Source: Cellulosimicrobium sp. ES-005 (GTDB lineage Bacteria > Actinomycetota > Actinomycetes > Actinomycetales > Cellulomonadaceae). Taken from it: a stretch of DNA of 64,000 bases. The stretch is from the NCBI RefSeq assembly GCF_040448685.1, contig NZ_CP159290.1:4154001-4218000 (forward strand). The letters are read 5' to 3'. Positions 53,427 to 63,674 of this stretch are shown in pieces. Both the position numbers and the translations under genes were made by a program. Below the pieces are notes generated by a model. It saw only the letters and a list, made by a program, of their open reading frames with translations. It had not been told where the DNA came from and made no database searches. Position 1 is the first letter of the stretch. Every line of letters begins with the position of its first letter.

Positions 53427-53963
53427 ATGTCTCGAATCGGCAAGATCCCCGTTCCGGTTCCCGCCGGAGTGGACGTCACCATCAGCGGTGCGCTCGTGAC
53501 CGTGAAGGGCCCCAAGGGCTTCCTCGAGCACCACGTGCCCGCCCCCATCCAGGTCGCTCAGGAGGACGGCACCCTCGTGGTGACGCGCCCGAACGACGAG
53601 CGCGAGTCCCGCGCGCTGCACGGCCTCACGCGCACCCTCCTGGCGAACATCGTCGAGGGCGTGACGCAGGGCTACGAGAAGAAGCTCGAGATCGTCGGCA
53701 CCGGTTACCGCGTGACGGCCAAGGGCTCGGACCTCGAGTTCGCCCTCGGCTTCAGCCACCCGGTCGTCGTGACGCCGCCCGCGGGCATCGCGTTCGCGGT
53801 CGAGAGCCCGACGAAGTTCTCGGTCTCCGGCATCGACAAGCAGCAGGTCGGCGAGGTCGCAGCGAACATCCGCAAGATCCGCAAGCCCGAGCCGTACAAG
53901 GGCAAGGGTGTGCGTTACGCCGGCGAGGTCGTCCGCCGCAAGGTCGGAAAGGCTGGTAAGTAA
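53427..53963 (+). CDS. rplF: 50S ribosomal protein L6
   Basis: 178 residues, two homologous domains ([44 protein letters not shown]-terminal [27 protein letters not shown]). Near the sarcin-ricin loop. ATG with AAAGGAGA upstream. Confidence 0.98.
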   Translation: MSRIGKIPVPVPAGVDVTISGALVTVKGPKGFLEHHVPAPIQVAQEDGTLVVTRPNDERESRALHGLTRTLLANIVEGVTQGYEKKLEIVGTGYRVTAKGSDLEFALGFSHPVVVTPPAGIAFAVESPTKFSVSGIDKQQVGEVAANIRKIRKPEPYKGKGVRYAGEVVRRKVGKAGK

Positions 53964-53965
53964 CG

Positions 53966-54337
53966 ATGGCTCTGAAGGTTCTCGGCAAGGGCAAGGCCGT
54001 CGCGCGTCAGCGCCGCCACCTCCGCCTGCGCAAGAAGATCAAGGGGACCGCCGCTCGTCCGCGCCTCGTGGTGACGCGCTCCACGCGCCACATCACGGCC
54101 CAGGTCGTGGACGACACGATCGGTCAGACGGTCGCGTCGGCCTCGTCGCTCGAGGCGGACCTGCGTGCGCTCGACGGCGACAAGAGCGCCAAGGCCCGCA
54201 AGGTCGGCGAGCTCGTCGCCGAGCGTGCGAAGGCCAAGGGCGTCGACGCGGTCGTCTTCGACCGTGGCGGCAACAAGTACCACGGTCGGGTCGCTGCGGT
54301 CGCCGACGGCGCCCGCGAGGGCGGTCTGTCCCTGTGA
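53966..54337 (+). CDS. rplR: 50S ribosomal protein L18
   Basis: 123 residues ([65 protein letters not shown]). Binds 5S rRNA with L5. ATG 2 nt after rplF. Confidence 0.98.
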   Translation: MALKVLGKGKAVARQRRHLRLRKKIKGTAARPRLVVTRSTRHITAQVVDDTIGQTVASASSLEADLRALDGDKSAKARKVGELVAERAKAKGVDAVVFDRGGNKYHGRVAAVADGAREGGLSL

Positions 54338-54377
54338 CGACGCCGACCATCCCCACACGGAAGCAAAGGATTCTCTG

Positions 54378-55034
54378 ATGGCTGCAGGGCAGCGCAGCAA
54401 CACCGGCGCCCCCACGGGTGCCGCCAACGAGTCGAGCGACCAGAACGCGCGCGGGGGGCGCCGCGACGACCGTCGTGGTGACCGTCGCGACGGTCGCCGT
54501 GGCGACGCAGCCGAGAAGAACGCCTTCGTCGAGCGCGTCGTCACCATCAACCGCGTCGCCAAGGTCGTCAAGGGCGGCCGTCGCTTCAGCTTCACCGCGC
54601 TGGTCGTGGTGGGCGACGGCGACGGCACCGTCGGTGTCGGCTACGGCAAGGCGAAGGAGGTGCCCGCGGCGATCGCCAAGGGTGTCGAGGAGGCCAAGAA
54701 GAACTTCTTCAAGGTCCCGCGCATCCAGGGCACCATCCCGCACCCCATCCAGGGTGAGGCCGCCGCCGGCGTCGTCTTCCTCCGTCCGGCCGCTCCCGGT
54801 ACCGGTGTGATCGCCGGTGGTCCGGTGCGCGCCGTGCTGGAGTGCGCCGGCATCCACGACGTGCTGAGCAAGTCGCTCGGCTCGTCGAACGCGATCAACA
54901 TCGTGCACGCGACCGTCGAGGCCCTGCGCAACCTGGAGCAGCCCGAGGCTGTCGCCGCGCGCCGTGGTCTCCCGCTCGAGGACGTGGCCCCGGCCGCGCT
55001 CCTGCGTGCCCGTGCTGCGGGGGTGAACGCCTGA
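54378..55034 (+). CDS. rpsE: 30S ribosomal protein S5
   Basis: 218 residues. An Arg/Gly/Asp-rich N-terminal extension (~20-45) precedes the double-stranded RNA-binding fold ([47 protein letters not shown]) and the [15 protein letters not shown] motif. The spectinomycin-loop region shows no obvious deviation. ATG with AAAGGA upstream; stop overlaps rpmD. Confidence 0.97.
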   Translation: MAAGQRSNTGAPTGAANESSDQNARGGRRDDRRGDRRDGRRGDAAEKNAFVERVVTINRVAKVVKGGRRFSFTALVVVGDGDGTVGVGYGKAKEVPAAIAKGVEEAKKNFFKVPRIQGTIPHPIQGEAAAGVVFLRPAAPGTGVIAGGPVRAVLECAGIHDVLSKSLGSSNAINIVHATVEALRNLEQPEAVAARRGLPLEDVAPAALLRARAAGVNA

Positions 55035-55216
55035 TGGCCAGGCTCAAGGTGACCCAGACGAAGTCCGCCATCGGCGGCAAGCAGAACCAGCGCGACACGC
55101 TGCGCACTCTGGGCCTCAAGCGGATCGGCGACACCGCCGTGAAGGAGGACCGCCCGGAGATCCGCGGCATGGTCGCGACGGTGGCGCACCTCGTCACCGT
55201 TGAGGAGGTCGAGTGA
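55034..55216 (+). CDS. rpmD: 50S ribosomal protein L30
   Basis: 60 residues ([59 protein letters not shown]), typical length. ATG overlapping the rpsE stop. Confidence 0.98.
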   Translation: MARLKVTQTKSAIGGKQNQRDTLRTLGLKRIGDTAVKEDRPEIRGMVATVAHLVTVEEVE

Positions 55217-55218
55217 CC

Positions 55219-55785
55219 ATGGCTGAGAAGGCCACCAAGGAGACCGCCGAGGCTCCGAAGAAGAAGGCTGCTGCCAAGGCCCCCGCGAAGGCGGAGGCCG
55301 CGACTGCCGAGAAGCAGTCGGGCAAGCAGACCGAGGGTGCCGGCGGCACGCTCAAGATCCACCACCTGCGTCCGGCTCCCGGCGCCAAGAAGGCCAAGAC
55401 CCGCGTGGGTCGTGGTGAGGCGTCGAAGGGTAAGACGGCGGGCCGCGGTACCAAGGGTACGAAGGCTCGTTACCAGGTTCCCGAGCGCTTCGAGGGCGGG
55501 CAGATGCCTCTGCACATGCGCCTCCCGAAGCTGCGCGGCTTCAAGAACCCGTTCCGCACCGAGTACCAGGTCGTGAACCTGGACAAGCTCGCGGCGCTGT
55601 ACCCCGAGGGTGGCCAGGTCACCGTCGAGGACCTCGTCGCGAAGGGCGCGGTCCGCAAGGGCCAGCTCGTCAAGGTGCTCGGCACGGGCGAGATCACCGT
55701 CAAGCTCGAGGTCGCGGTCGACGCCCTCTCGGGCGCCGCGCGCGAGAAGATCCTCGCGGCCGGCGGTTCGGTCTCGGAGGACTGA
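55219..55785 (+). CDS. rplO: 50S ribosomal protein L15 with Lys/Ala-rich N-terminal extension
   Basis: 188 residues. The L15 domain begins at about residue 46 ([40 protein letters not shown]) and includes [18 protein letters not shown]. The preceding Lys/Ala/Glu-rich segment makes the protein ~40 residues longer than usual and resembles histone-H1-like tails. The ATG at 55219 is preferred for ribosome-site spacing; a GTG at 55213 overlaps the rpmD stop. Ends at a terminator before secY. Confidence 0.96.
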   Translation: MAEKATKETAEAPKKKAAAKAPAKAEAATAEKQSGKQTEGAGGTLKIHHLRPAPGAKKAKTRVGRGEASKGKTAGRGTKGTKARYQVPERFEGGQMPLHMRLPKLRGFKNPFRTEYQVVNLDKLAALYPEGGQVTVEDLVAKGAVRKGQLVKVLGTGEITVKLEVAVDALSGAAREKILAAGGSVSED

Positions 55786-55792
55786 CACCCCT

Positions 55793-55832
55793 GGACAGGG
55801 CCGGTGGCGCGCTCGCGCTGTCGGCCCTGTCC
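55793..55832 (+). terminator. Terminator after rplO
   Basis: GGACAGGGCCG pairs with CGGCCCTGTCC with an 18-nt GC-rich loop that can fold further (GCGCGCTCGCGC). Confidence 0.8.
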
Positions 55833-56093
55833 GCGTCTGGGGAGGCCCTCCCGCACGACCCGTGGTCCGTCCGGCAGCGCGCCACGGTTAGACTCTCCGA
55901 CGGTTGTCTCCCCGCACCCCGGGGTGACCGCCGTCACTCGCAGGTCCACGGTCGGTCCGTCCGGTCGTCGGGACCGACTTGCCGTTCGACGCGGCGCTAC
56001 GGCTAGGGTGCCTCTTGGCGCCCGTGCCGTGCGTCACACCTCGCCGGGCCTCCCGGCGACACGACATCCCGCCTCGGCGGGCCAGGAGGATAG
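55833..56093 (+). promoter_or_regulatory. Promoter region of secY-adk-map
   Basis: Two -10 candidates: TAGACT (55889-55894) and TAGGGT (56004-56009), the latter with TTGCCG 19 bp upstream (55979-55984). AGGAGGA lies just before the secY start. No gene is seen in this gap. Confidence 0.45.
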
Positions 56094-57392
56094 GTGCTCA
56101 GCGCATTCGCCCGGGCTTTCCGGACGCCCGACCTGCGGCGCAAGCTGCTGTTCACGATCGCGATCATGGCGATCTTCCGGGTGGGGTCGTTCATCCCCAC
56201 GCCGGGTGTGGACTACCCCAACGTGCAGCAGTGCATCGCGGAGACCGCCGACGGCAACGACCTGCTCGGCCTCGTCAACCTCTTCAGCGGTGGCGCCCTG
56301 CTCCAGCTGTCGATCTTCGCGCTCGGCATCATGCCGTACATCACCGCGAGCATCATCGTCCAGCTGCTGCGCGTCGTGATCCCTCGCTTCGAGGCGCTCC
56401 ACAAGGAGGGCCAGTCGGGCCAGGCGAAGCTCACGCAGTACACGCGCTACCTGACGATCGCCCTCGCCATCCTCCAGTCGACGACCGTCATCACGACGGC
56501 GCGCAACGGCCTGCTCTTCCAGGGCTGCTCGGTGGACGTCATCCCCGACGGCAGCTTCCTGACGATGGCGCTCATGGTCATCACCATGACCGCGGGCACC
56601 GGCCTCATCATGTGGCTCGGCGAGCTCATCACCGAGCGCGGCGTCGGCAACGGCATGTCGCTCCTCATCTTCACGTCGATCGCCGCGAGCTTCCCGACCG
56701 CCCTGTGGTCGATCGCCGGTGGTGCTAACGGCGCGACGAACTTCATCATCATGATCGCGGTCATCGTGGTCGTCATCGGCCTGGTCGTGTTCGTCGAGCA
56801 GTCCCAGCGCCGCGTCCCCGTCCAGTACGCCAAGCGCATGGTCGGGCGCCGCATGTACGGCGGGTCGAGCACCTACATCCCGATCAAGATCAACATGGCC
56901 GGCGTCATCCCGGTCATCTTCGCGGCCTCGTTGCTCGCGGTCCCGGGCCTCATCGCGCAGTTCGGCGACCAGAGCGCCGACTGGGTCATCTGGGTCAGCA
57001 CGAACCTGGCCGACCCGGCCGCGCCGCTGCACATCGTGCTGTACGTGCTGATGATCCTGTTCTTCTGCTTCTTCTACACGTCGATCACGTTCAACCCGGA
57101 CGAGGTCGCGGACAACATGAAGAAGTACGGCGGCTTCATCCCCGGCATCCGTGCCGGGCGGCCGACCGCCGAGTACCTCGACTACGTCATCACCCGCATC
57201 ACGTCCGCGGGCTCCATCTACCTCGCGCTCGTCGCCCTGCTGCCGACGCTGGTCCTCATCGGGCTCGGCGTGAGCACGAACATCCCGTTCGGTGGCTCCT
57301 CGATCATCATCGTCGTCGGCGTCGGCCTGGAGACGGTCAAGCAGATCAACTCCCAGCTGCAGCAGCGCCACTACGAAGGGTTCCTCCGTTGA
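56094..57392 (+). CDS. secY: Preprotein translocase subunit SecY
   Basis: 432 residues with ten membrane helices, channel of the general secretion system. Conserved SecY features: an N-terminal FRTPDLRRKLLFTIAIMAIFRVGSFIPTPGV, LSIFALGIMPYITASIIVQLL, and cytoplasmic loop C5 with GFIPGIRAGRPTAEYLDYVITRIT. GTG start with AGGAGGATAG upstream. Its stop overlaps the adk start. Confidence 0.98.
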   Translation: MLSAFARAFRTPDLRRKLLFTIAIMAIFRVGSFIPTPGVDYPNVQQCIAETADGNDLLGLVNLFSGGALLQLSIFALGIMPYITASIIVQLLRVVIPRFEALHKEGQSGQAKLTQYTRYLTIALAILQSTTVITTARNGLLFQGCSVDVIPDGSFLTMALMVITMTAGTGLIMWLGELITERGVGNGMSLLIFTSIAASFPTALWSIAGGANGATNFIIMIAVIVVVIGLVVFVEQSQRRVPVQYAKRMVGRRMYGGSSTYIPIKINMAGVIPVIFAASLLAVPGLIAQFGDQSADWVIWVSTNLADPAAPLHIVLYVLMILFFCFFYTSITFNPDEVADNMKKYGGFIPGIRAGRPTAEYLDYVITRITSAGSIYLALVALLPTLVLIGLGVSTNIPFGGSSIIIVVGVGLETVKQINSQLQQRHYEGFLR

Positions 57393-58000
57393 GCAACGCC
57401 ACCGACGGCCAGTCCACCTCGCGTCCCGCGCGCCTCGTCATCATGGGCCCGCAGGGCGCGGGCAAGGGGACGCAGGCCGCCCGGCTCGCCGAGCAGCTCG
57501 CCATCCCCGCGATCTCGACCGGAGACATCTTCCGGGCGAACATCAAGGGCGGCACCGAGCTCGGCAGGCTCGCGCAGGAGTACACCGCGAAGGGCGACCT
57601 CGTCCCCGACTCGGTGACGAACGCGATGGTGCGCGACCGTCTCGCCCAGGACGACGCGGCGCAGGGGTTCATCCTCGACGGGTACCCCCGCAACGCGGCC
57701 CAGGTCGTCGAGCTCGACGCGATCCTCGCCGACCTGGGTGTCGCGCTCGACGGCGTCGTGGAGCTCACGGCCGACCGCGACGAGCTCCTCGCCCGACTGG
57801 CGAAGCGCGCGGAGATCGAGGGCCGCGAGGACGACACCGAGGAGGCCATCGCGCGCCGCCTCGACATCTACGCCGAGCAGACGGCGCCGCTCACGTCCGC
57901 CTACGACGAGCGCGGCCTGCTCGTGCGTGTCGACGGCATCGGCGACGTCGACGAGATCACCGGACGCATCGTCTCGGCGCTGACCGCGCTCGTCGGCTGA
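57389..58000 (+). CDS. adk: Adenylate kinase (short-LID form)
   Basis: 203 residues. P-loop MGPQGAGKGTQAARLAEQL, AMP-binding ISTGDIFRANI and GFILDGYPRNAAQ. The LID is the short type without the zinc finger insert, usual in Actinobacteria. Interconverts ATP, AMP and ADP. TTG start in the overlap TTGA with secY; the SNATDGQSTSRPA leader is longer than in many homologues. Confidence 0.96.
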   Translation: MSNATDGQSTSRPARLVIMGPQGAGKGTQAARLAEQLAIPAISTGDIFRANIKGGTELGRLAQEYTAKGDLVPDSVTNAMVRDRLAQDDAAQGFILDGYPRNAAQVVELDAILADLGVALDGVVELTADRDELLARLAKRAEIEGREDDTEEAIARRLDIYAEQTAPLTSAYDERGLLVRVDGIGDVDEITGRIVSALTALVG

Positions 58001-58040
58001 GCGCCGTCCGTTCGTCCGTCAGGTTCTGGGGAGCAGCAGG

Positions 58041-58877
58041 GTGTTCGGTCGCGAGCGCATCGAGTACAAGACGCACGACCAGGTCCGGTCCATGCGCAGC
58101 GCCGGCCTCGTGGTCGCGCGGGCGCTCGAGACGGTTCGTGAGACCGTCCGCCCGGGCATGACGACGGCCGACCTGGACGCGCTCGCCGCCGCGGTGATCG
58201 CCGACGCCGGCGCGACGCCGTCGTTCCTCGGCTACGAGGGATACCCGGCGTCGCTGTGCGTGTCCGTGAACGACGAGGTCGTGCACGGCATCCCCGGTCC
58301 GCGCGAGCTGCGTCCGGGCGACATCGTCTCCGTCGACTGCGGGGCGATCGTCGACGGCTGGCACGGCGACTCGGCCGTCTCCTTCGTCCTCGGGGAGGGC
58401 GAGCCGCGCGACGAGGCGCTCGTCGAGGCCACGCGCCGCGCGATGTGGGCGGGCATCGCCGCGCTCGCCACGAGCGAGCGGCTCGGCGACGTGGGTGCCG
58501 CGATCGAGGACTCGGTCCGGGTCTCGGGAGAGTCCGACGGCGTCTCCTACGGGATCGTCGAGGAGTACGTGGGCCACGGCATCGGCTCCGCGATGCACCA
58601 GCCGCCCGACGTCCCGAACTACCGCACGCGTGAGAAGGGCCCGCGGCTGCGCCCGGGCATGTGCCTCGCGATCGAGCCGATGCTGACCCTCGGCGACCGG
58701 TTCACCGAGGTCTGCGAGGACGACTGGACGGTCGTGACCGACGACGGCGCCCGTGCCGCGCACTGGGAGCACAGCGTCGCGATCCTCGACGAGGGGATCT
58801 GGGTCCTCACCGCACCCGACGGCGGCGCGGCCGAGCTCGCGGAGCTCGGCGTCCGCGTCGCACCCCTGGCGGCCTGA
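58041..58877 (+). CDS. map: Methionine aminopeptidase, type I
   Basis: 278 residues. Removes N-terminal Met from nascent proteins. Metal ligands: two Asp (VDCGAIVDGWHGDSA), His (GHGIGSAMHQPPDVPNY), Glu (CLAIEPML) and Glu (HWEHSVAI). GTG start with GGGGAGCAGCAGG upstream. Completes the secY-adk-map unit. Confidence 0.97.
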   Translation: MFGRERIEYKTHDQVRSMRSAGLVVARALETVRETVRPGMTTADLDALAAAVIADAGATPSFLGYEGYPASLCVSVNDEVVHGIPGPRELRPGDIVSVDCGAIVDGWHGDSAVSFVLGEGEPRDEALVEATRRAMWAGIAALATSERLGDVGAAIEDSVRVSGESDGVSYGIVEEYVGHGIGSAMHQPPDVPNYRTREKGPRLRPGMCLAIEPMLTLGDRFTEVCEDDWTVVTDDGARAAHWEHSVAILDEGIWVLTAPDGGAAELAELGVRVAPLAA

Positions 58878-59197
58878 CGCCCTCTACCCGCCCGGCACCT
58901 GACCCGCGCCTGCGCGGCCCGGCGTCCGCACGGCACCTGTCTGGTCGGCCCGGCGCACGGCGGGGGAGTGACGCGTCGCACGACCTCCGGCGCCCGCCAC
59001 GGTTTCGCGACTCTTGCCGAATGCCGTAGGATGGTCCGTCGGGTGTAGTCCGTGCACGTCGTTCGACCGGCCCCCGTCCCTCGGGACCCGGGCGACCGAT
59101 CCTCGCACGCGGCTCCACGCACCTCCCACGAACGGACGACCCTCGGGTCGGGCGTGCGCGGGAGTACCAGCAGTTCAGACGAGAGTTAGCGGAGGAC
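58878..59197 (+). other. Intergenic region map-infA
   Basis: 320 bp without a gene. It holds the infA promoter (TTCGCG 59004-59009, 17-bp spacer, TAGGAT 59027-59032), leaving a leader of about 155 nt. Confidence 0.55.
59004..59032 (+). promoter_or_regulatory. Promoter of infA-rpmJ-rpsM-rpsK-rpoA-rplQ
   Basis: Weak -35 TTCGCG, 17-bp spacer, good -10 TAGGAT. Transcription start expected near 59039. Confidence 0.55.
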
Positions 59198-59419
59198 ATG
59201 GCAAAGAAGGACGGTGTCATCGAGATCGAGGGCAGCGTGGTCGAGGCCCTGCCGAACGCGATGTTCCGCGTGGAGCTGGCCAACGGTCACAAGGTTCTCG
59301 CGCACATCTCGGGCAAGATGCGCCAGCACTACATCCGGATCCTCCCCGAGGACCGGGTCGTGGTCGAGCTGAGCCCGTACGACCTGTCCCGCGGCCGGAT
59401 CGTCTACCGCTACAAGTAG
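59198..59419 (+). CDS. infA: Translation initiation factor IF-1
   Basis: 73 residues, OB fold ([66 protein letters not shown]), typical length and ending. ATG with GCGGAGGAC upstream. Confidence 0.98.
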   Translation: MAKKDGVIEIEGSVVEALPNAMFRVELANGHKVLAHISGKMRQHYIRILPEDRVVVELSPYDLSRGRIVYRYK

Positions 59420-59514
59420 TCGCCACGCGTCCACCCACTCACCCTCCTCGCCACCCGGATCCCGGGACCGCTCGTCGGTCGCGCCCGGAGCGGGGCACGA
59501 CTGAGGGAACGAAG

Positions 59515-59628
59515 ATGAAGGTCAAGCCCAGCGTCAAGAAGATCTGCGACAAGTGCAAGGTGATCCGCCGGCACGGTCGCGTCATGGTGATCTGCGACAA
59601 CCTGCGGCACAAGCAGCGCCAGGGCTGA
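59515..59628 (+). CDS. rpmJ: 50S ribosomal protein L36 (zinc form)
   Basis: 37 residues with the C-C-C-H zinc ribbon ([27 protein letters not shown]). ATG start with GAGGGAACGAAG upstream. Standard position between infA and rpsM. Confidence 0.97.
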   Translation: MKVKPSVKKICDKCKVIRRHGRVMVICDNLRHKQRQG

Positions 59629-59865
59629 GCCCGCGCCTGCGCCACGGGTGACGGTCCCTCGGGACCGCGGTCACCTGGCCGCCCGTCACGACGACGGACG
59701 ACCACCAGCGCACCGCCACGAACCTGCTCGGCACCCCGGACACGCGTCCGGGAGGAGAACGCCACAGGCAGGGGAACCCCCGGCTCGGAGGCCGGGGCCC
59801 ACGGAGCTCCCCGTGGGAGGGCGGTGCGAGAGACCTCCGACGAAGCACGAGGAGCCGAAAGGCAC

Positions 59866-60240
59866 ATGGCACGTCTCATCGGCGTCGACCTCCCCCGCGA
59901 CAAGCGGCTCGAGGTTGCGCTCACCTACATCTACGGCGTCGGCCGTACCCGCGCCCAGCAGACGCTGGCCGCGACCGGCATCAGCCCGGACGCGCGCGTG
60001 AAGGACCTCGGCGACGCCGAGCTCGTCGCGCTCCGCGACTACCTCGAGGGCAACTACAAGCTCGAGGGTGACCTCCGTCGTGAGGTGGCCGCCGACATCC
60101 GCCGCAAGGTCGAGATCGGCACCTACCAGGGCCTGCGTCACCGCCGCGGCCTGCCCGTGCGCGGCCAGCGCACCAAGACCAACGCGCGTACGCGCAAGGG
60201 ACCCAAGCGCACCGTGGCCGGCAAGAAGAAGGCCCGCTGA
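59866..60240 (+). CDS. rpsM: 30S ribosomal protein S13
   Basis: 124 residues ([59 protein letters not shown]). ATG with GAAAGGC upstream. The 237-nt gap after rpmJ has no gene. Confidence 0.98.
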   Translation: MARLIGVDLPRDKRLEVALTYIYGVGRTRAQQTLAATGISPDARVKDLGDAELVALRDYLEGNYKLEGDLRREVAADIRRKVEIGTYQGLRHRRGLPVRGQRTKTNARTRKGPKRTVAGKKKAR

Positions 60241-60353
60241 GCCAGTCCGCAGGGCGGGCCCCGCTCGGGTGCTGACGTCGGCCGCACGGTCCACGTCGTC
60301 CCGGTCGGAGATCCCCGCGGTCAGACCACCTCAGACCAGGAGAGAAACGAAAG

Positions 60354-60758
60354 ATGCCTCCCAAGACTCGCGCCGCCGCTGGGCGCAAGCCTCGCCGCAA
60401 GGACAAGAAGAACGTCCCCGCCGGCCAGGCGCACATCAAGAGCACGTTCAACAACACGATCGTGTCGATCACGGACCCGTCGGGCGCCGTGATCGCGTGG
60501 GCCTCCGGCGGCGACGTCGGCTTCAAGGGCTCGCGCAAGTCGACCCCCTTCGCCGCCGGCCTCGCGGCCGAGGCCGCTGCCCGCAAGGCGCAGGAGCACG
60601 GCATGAAGAAGGTCGACGTCTTCGTCAAGGGCCCGGGCTCGGGTCGCGAGACGGCGATCCGCTCGCTGCAGTCGGCCGGCCTCGAGGTCGGCTCGATCCA
60701 GGACGTCACGCCGCAGGCGCACAACGGGTGCCGCCCGCCCAAGCGTCGTCGCGTCTGA
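60354..60758 (+). CDS. rpsK: 30S ribosomal protein S11
   Basis: 134 residues ([58 protein letters not shown]). ATG with AGGAGAGAAACGAAAG upstream. rpsD, the usual next gene in many bacteria, is absent here. Confidence 0.98.
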   Translation: MPPKTRAAAGRKPRRKDKKNVPAGQAHIKSTFNNTIVSITDPSGAVIAWASGGDVGFKGSRKSTPFAAGLAAEAAARKAQEHGMKKVDVFVKGPGSGRETAIRSLQSAGLEVGSIQDVTPQAHNGCRPPKRRRV

Positions 60759-60975
60759 CCCTCGTCGTCGGCGTGCCGTCGACGGGCCGCCCGGTCACCG
60801 ACCGGCCGAGCCCGTCGACGGCGCCCGTCACGGGGCAGCAGCCTCCTGACGGGGTCGACGCACCCTTCCCGACCGGGTGGACAGAGTCCCGGCCGGGGCC
60901 GCGTGCCGCAGGCACGCACCTCGCCTTGAACCGTGCAGCGTCATATGGCGGACGCTCACCGAAAGGAAACCACCA

Positions 60976-61992
60976 GTGCTGATCGCACAGCGCCCCACCT
61001 TGACCGAAGAGGTCATCTCGGAGAACCGTTCGCGCTTCTCCATCGAGCCGCTGGAGCCCGGCTTCGGCTACACGCTCGGCAACTCGCTGCGTCGCACGCT
61101 GCTGTCGTCCATCCCGGGCGCGGCGGTCACCTCCATCCGCATCGACGGTGTGCTCCACGAGTTCACCACCGTGCCGGGTGTGAAGGAGGACGTGACCGAG
61201 GTCATCCTCAACATCAAGAACCTCGTCGTCTCCTCGGAGAACGACGAGCCCGTCGTGATGTACCTGCGCAAGCAGGGTGCTGGTGCGGTCACCGCGGCGG
61301 ACATCGTCCCGCCCGCGGGTGTGGAGGTCCACAACCCCGAGCTGCACATCGCCACGCTCAACGACAAGGGCAAGCTCGAGATCGAGCTGACCGTCGAGCG
61401 CGGCCGTGGGTACGTCTCGGCCTCGCAGAACAAGTCCTTCGACGCCGAGATCGGGCGCATCCCGGTCGACTCGATCTACTCGCCGGTCCTCAAGGTGACC
61501 TACAAGGTCGAGGCGACGCGTGTCGAGCAGCGTACGGACTTCGACAAGCTGGTCGTGGACGTCGAGACGAAGCCGGCCATCTCGCCGCGCGACGCGCTCG
61601 CGTCGGCGGGCAAGACGCTGGTGGAGCTCTTCGGCCTGGCCCGTGAGCTCAACGTCGAGGCCGAGGGCATCGAGATCGGCCCGTCGCCGACGGACGCGGC
61701 TCTCGCCGCGGACCTGGCGCTGCCGATCGAGGAGCTCAACCTCACGATCCGCTCGTACAACTGCCTCAAGCGCGAGGGCATCCACCAGGTGGGCGAGCTC
61801 GTCGCACGCAGCGAGGCGGACCTGCTGGACATCCGCAACTTCGGTGCGAAGTCCATCAACGAGGTGAAGGAGAAGCTCGCCGAGCTCGGCCTGTCCCTCA
61901 AGGACTCGCCGCTCGACTTCGACCCGTCGGCCGCCGCGTACTACGACGGCGACGACGAGGCGACGTTCTCGGACACCGAGCAGCAGTACTGA
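60976..61992 (+). CDS. rpoA: RNA polymerase alpha subunit
   Basis: 338 residues. N-terminal dimerisation domain ([40 protein letters not shown]) and C-terminal domain ([58 protein letters not shown]) that binds UP elements and activators. GTG start with GAAAGGAAACC upstream. An acidic C-terminal end is present. Confidence 0.99.
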   Translation: MLIAQRPTLTEEVISENRSRFSIEPLEPGFGYTLGNSLRRTLLSSIPGAAVTSIRIDGVLHEFTTVPGVKEDVTEVILNIKNLVVSSENDEPVVMYLRKQGAGAVTAADIVPPAGVEVHNPELHIATLNDKGKLEIELTVERGRGYVSASQNKSFDAEIGRIPVDSIYSPVLKVTYKVEATRVEQRTDFDKLVVDVETKPAISPRDALASAGKTLVELFGLARELNVEAEGIEIGPSPTDAALAADLALPIEELNLTIRSYNCLKREGIHQVGELVARSEADLLDIRNFGAKSINEVKEKLAELGLSLKDSPLDFDPSAAAYYDGDDEATFSDTEQQY

Positions 61993-62066
61993 GCCTGCGG
62001 CTCTAGACACCTCAGCGCGTCCGGGTCCGCACCTGCGGCGCGAACACTTCCCAAGGAGCACATCCC

Positions 62067-62630
62067 ATGCCTACCCCCGCCAAGGGCCCCCGGCTCGGCA
62101 GCGGACCGGCTCACGAGCGCCTGATGCTCGCGAACCTGTCCACCCAGCTCTTCGAGCACGGCCGCATCACGACCACCGAGACCAAGGCGAAGCGTCTGCG
62201 CCCGGTGGCCGAGCGCCTCATCACGTTCGCCAAGCGCGGCGACCTGCACGCGCGTCGTCGCGTCCTGCGCGTCGTGCGCGACAAGTCCGTGGTGCACACG
62301 CTGTTCACCGAGATCGCCCCGCAGATGGCGGAGCGTGAGGGTGGCTACACGCGCATCACGAAGGTCGGCACGCGCAAGGGCGACAACGCGCCCCTCGCCG
62401 TGATCGAGCTCGTGACCGAGCCCGTCAGCCCCAAGCAGGCCGTCGTCCGCGAGGCGGAGAAGGCCGCGGAGAAGGCGAGCAAGAAGAAGGCGGACAAGCC
62501 GGCCAAGAAGGCCGACGCGGTCGAGGACGCGCCCGTCGAGGACGCTCCCGTCGCCGTCGAGGACGCTCCCGCCGAGGACGTCCAGGACGCGCCCGTCGAG
62601 GACGCCGCCGAGGAGAAGAAGGAGGCCTGA
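62067..62630 (+). CDS. rplQ: 50S ribosomal protein L17 with acidic repeat tail
   Basis: 187 residues. The L17 domain ([59 protein letters not shown]) occupies the first ~120. The remainder is a Lys-rich segment then [24 protein letters not shown] acidic repeats, absent from enterobacterial L17. ATG with AAGGAGC upstream. Last gene of the alpha operon. Confidence 0.97.
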   Translation: MPTPAKGPRLGSGPAHERLMLANLSTQLFEHGRITTTETKAKRLRPVAERLITFAKRGDLHARRRVLRVVRDKSVVHTLFTEIAPQMAEREGGYTRITKVGTRKGDNAPLAVIELVTEPVSPKQAVVREAEKAAEKASKKKADKPAKKADAVEDAPVEDAPVAVEDAPAEDVQDAPVEDAAEEKKEA

Positions 62631-62669
62631 GCCTCCTCGATCGACTCTCGGGGTCTTCCGCGACCCCAC

Positions 62670-62709
62670 GCCGCAGGGCCCGGGACCGTACGGTCCCGGG
62701 CCCTGCGGC
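62670..62709 (+). terminator. Perfect 40-nt palindrome ending the ribosomal cluster
   Basis: GCCGCAGGGCCCGGGACCGT followed by its exact reverse complement. The strongest inverted repeat of the window, 40 nt after rplQ. Confidence 0.92.
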
Positions 62710-62778
62710 GTTCTGCCGCCCTGCCGGCGTCGGTGTGCGTGCGGCCGCGACGGTGGGTGCGAGATCGGCCCGTACGGC

Positions 62779-62853
62779 CGAGATCGACCTTCGGGAGGTC
62801 GACGTCGCGACGTCCGGGTCGATCTCGCGTCGGGGAGGGCCTACGGTCGAGAC
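62779..62853 (+). promoter_or_regulatory. Leaderless promoter and inverted repeat upstream of hydrolase
   Basis: TACGGT (62842-62847) plus six bases leads directly to the GTG start. Upstream, CGAGATCGACC (62779-62789) and GGTCGATCTCG (62817-62827) form an inverted repeat with a 27-bp spacer, and a further CGAGATCG copy lies near 62759: a possible operator. Confidence 0.5.
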
Positions 62854-63669
62854 GTGACGAGTGTTGACTCCTCCCTGGCGGCGTGGCCGCCCGTCGTGCT
62901 CGTGCACGGCTCGCGCACGTCGCGGTCGATGTGGCGCGACCAGCTCGCGGCCCTGCGCCGCGCGGGCGTCGACGCGCTGGCCGTGGACCTGCCGGGGCAC
63001 GGGGCGCGGCGGGGCGAGGCGTTCACCCTGGACGGTGCCGTGGAGGTCGTCGCGTCCGGGATCGACGAGCTCGGCGGGCGTGCGCTCGTCGTCGGGCTGT
63101 CGCTCGGCGGCTACGTCGCGATCGAGGCACGGGCTCGTCACCCCGAGCGCGTCGTCGGCCTCGTGGCCGCCGCCTGCTCGACACCGCCCGCCACCCGACT
63201 GCGCGGGGGCTGGCTCCTCGTCGCGCGCGGCATCGAGCGCCTGCCCGACGGTGGAGCGGGGCTCAACCAGGCGCTCGTCGACCGGGCGCTGACGCCGCAG
63301 GCCGCGGCCGACCTCGCGGCCGGCGGCTTCGCGCTCGACGTGATGAGCGCGATCCTGCGCGAGGTCGAGGCGGTCGACCCGGTGTCCGCGCTCGCCGCCG
63401 CGGACTCGCCCGTGTGGGTGGTCAACGGGCGGTGGGACCACTTCCGGTTCGGGGAGCGGGGGTTCGTCGAGGCGGCCCGGCGCGGGGGAGCGCCCGCGCG
63501 GCTCGTGGTGATCCCGGGCGCGCGGCACCTCGTGAGCCTCGACGCGCCGGTCGCGTTCAACCGGGCCCTGCTCGACGCCCACCGCGCGGTCGCGGCGGGT
63601 CGTCCGGCCCCCGGGGCGGACGGGGCGCCGCCTGCGGGCGTCGCCCCGCGCCGCGCCGTCGAGCGCTGA
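62854..63669 (+). CDS. Alpha/beta hydrolase
   Basis: 271 residues with the alpha/beta-hydrolase fold: oxyanion HGSR near residue 18, DLPGHG (~45-50), nucleophile elbow GLSLGG (Ser ~83), Asp ~195 (NGRWDHF) and His ~225 (GARHLVSLD). The substrate cannot be assigned. The C-terminal 25 residues are Pro/Ala/Arg-rich. GTG start at the end of a leaderless promoter, so it is transcribed apart from rplQ. Convergent with the next gene. Confidence 0.88.
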   Translation: MTSVDSSLAAWPPVVLVHGSRTSRSMWRDQLAALRRAGVDALAVDLPGHGARRGEAFTLDGAVEVVASGIDELGGRALVVGLSLGGYVAIEARARHPERVVGLVAAACSTPPATRLRGGWLLVARGIERLPDGGAGLNQALVDRALTPQAAADLAAGGFALDVMSAILREVEAVDPVSALAAADSPVWVVNGRWDHFRFGERGFVEAARRGGAPARLVVIPGARHLVSLDAPVAFNRALLDAHRAVAAGRPAPGADGAPPAGVAPRRAVER

Positions 63670-63674
63670 GACGG

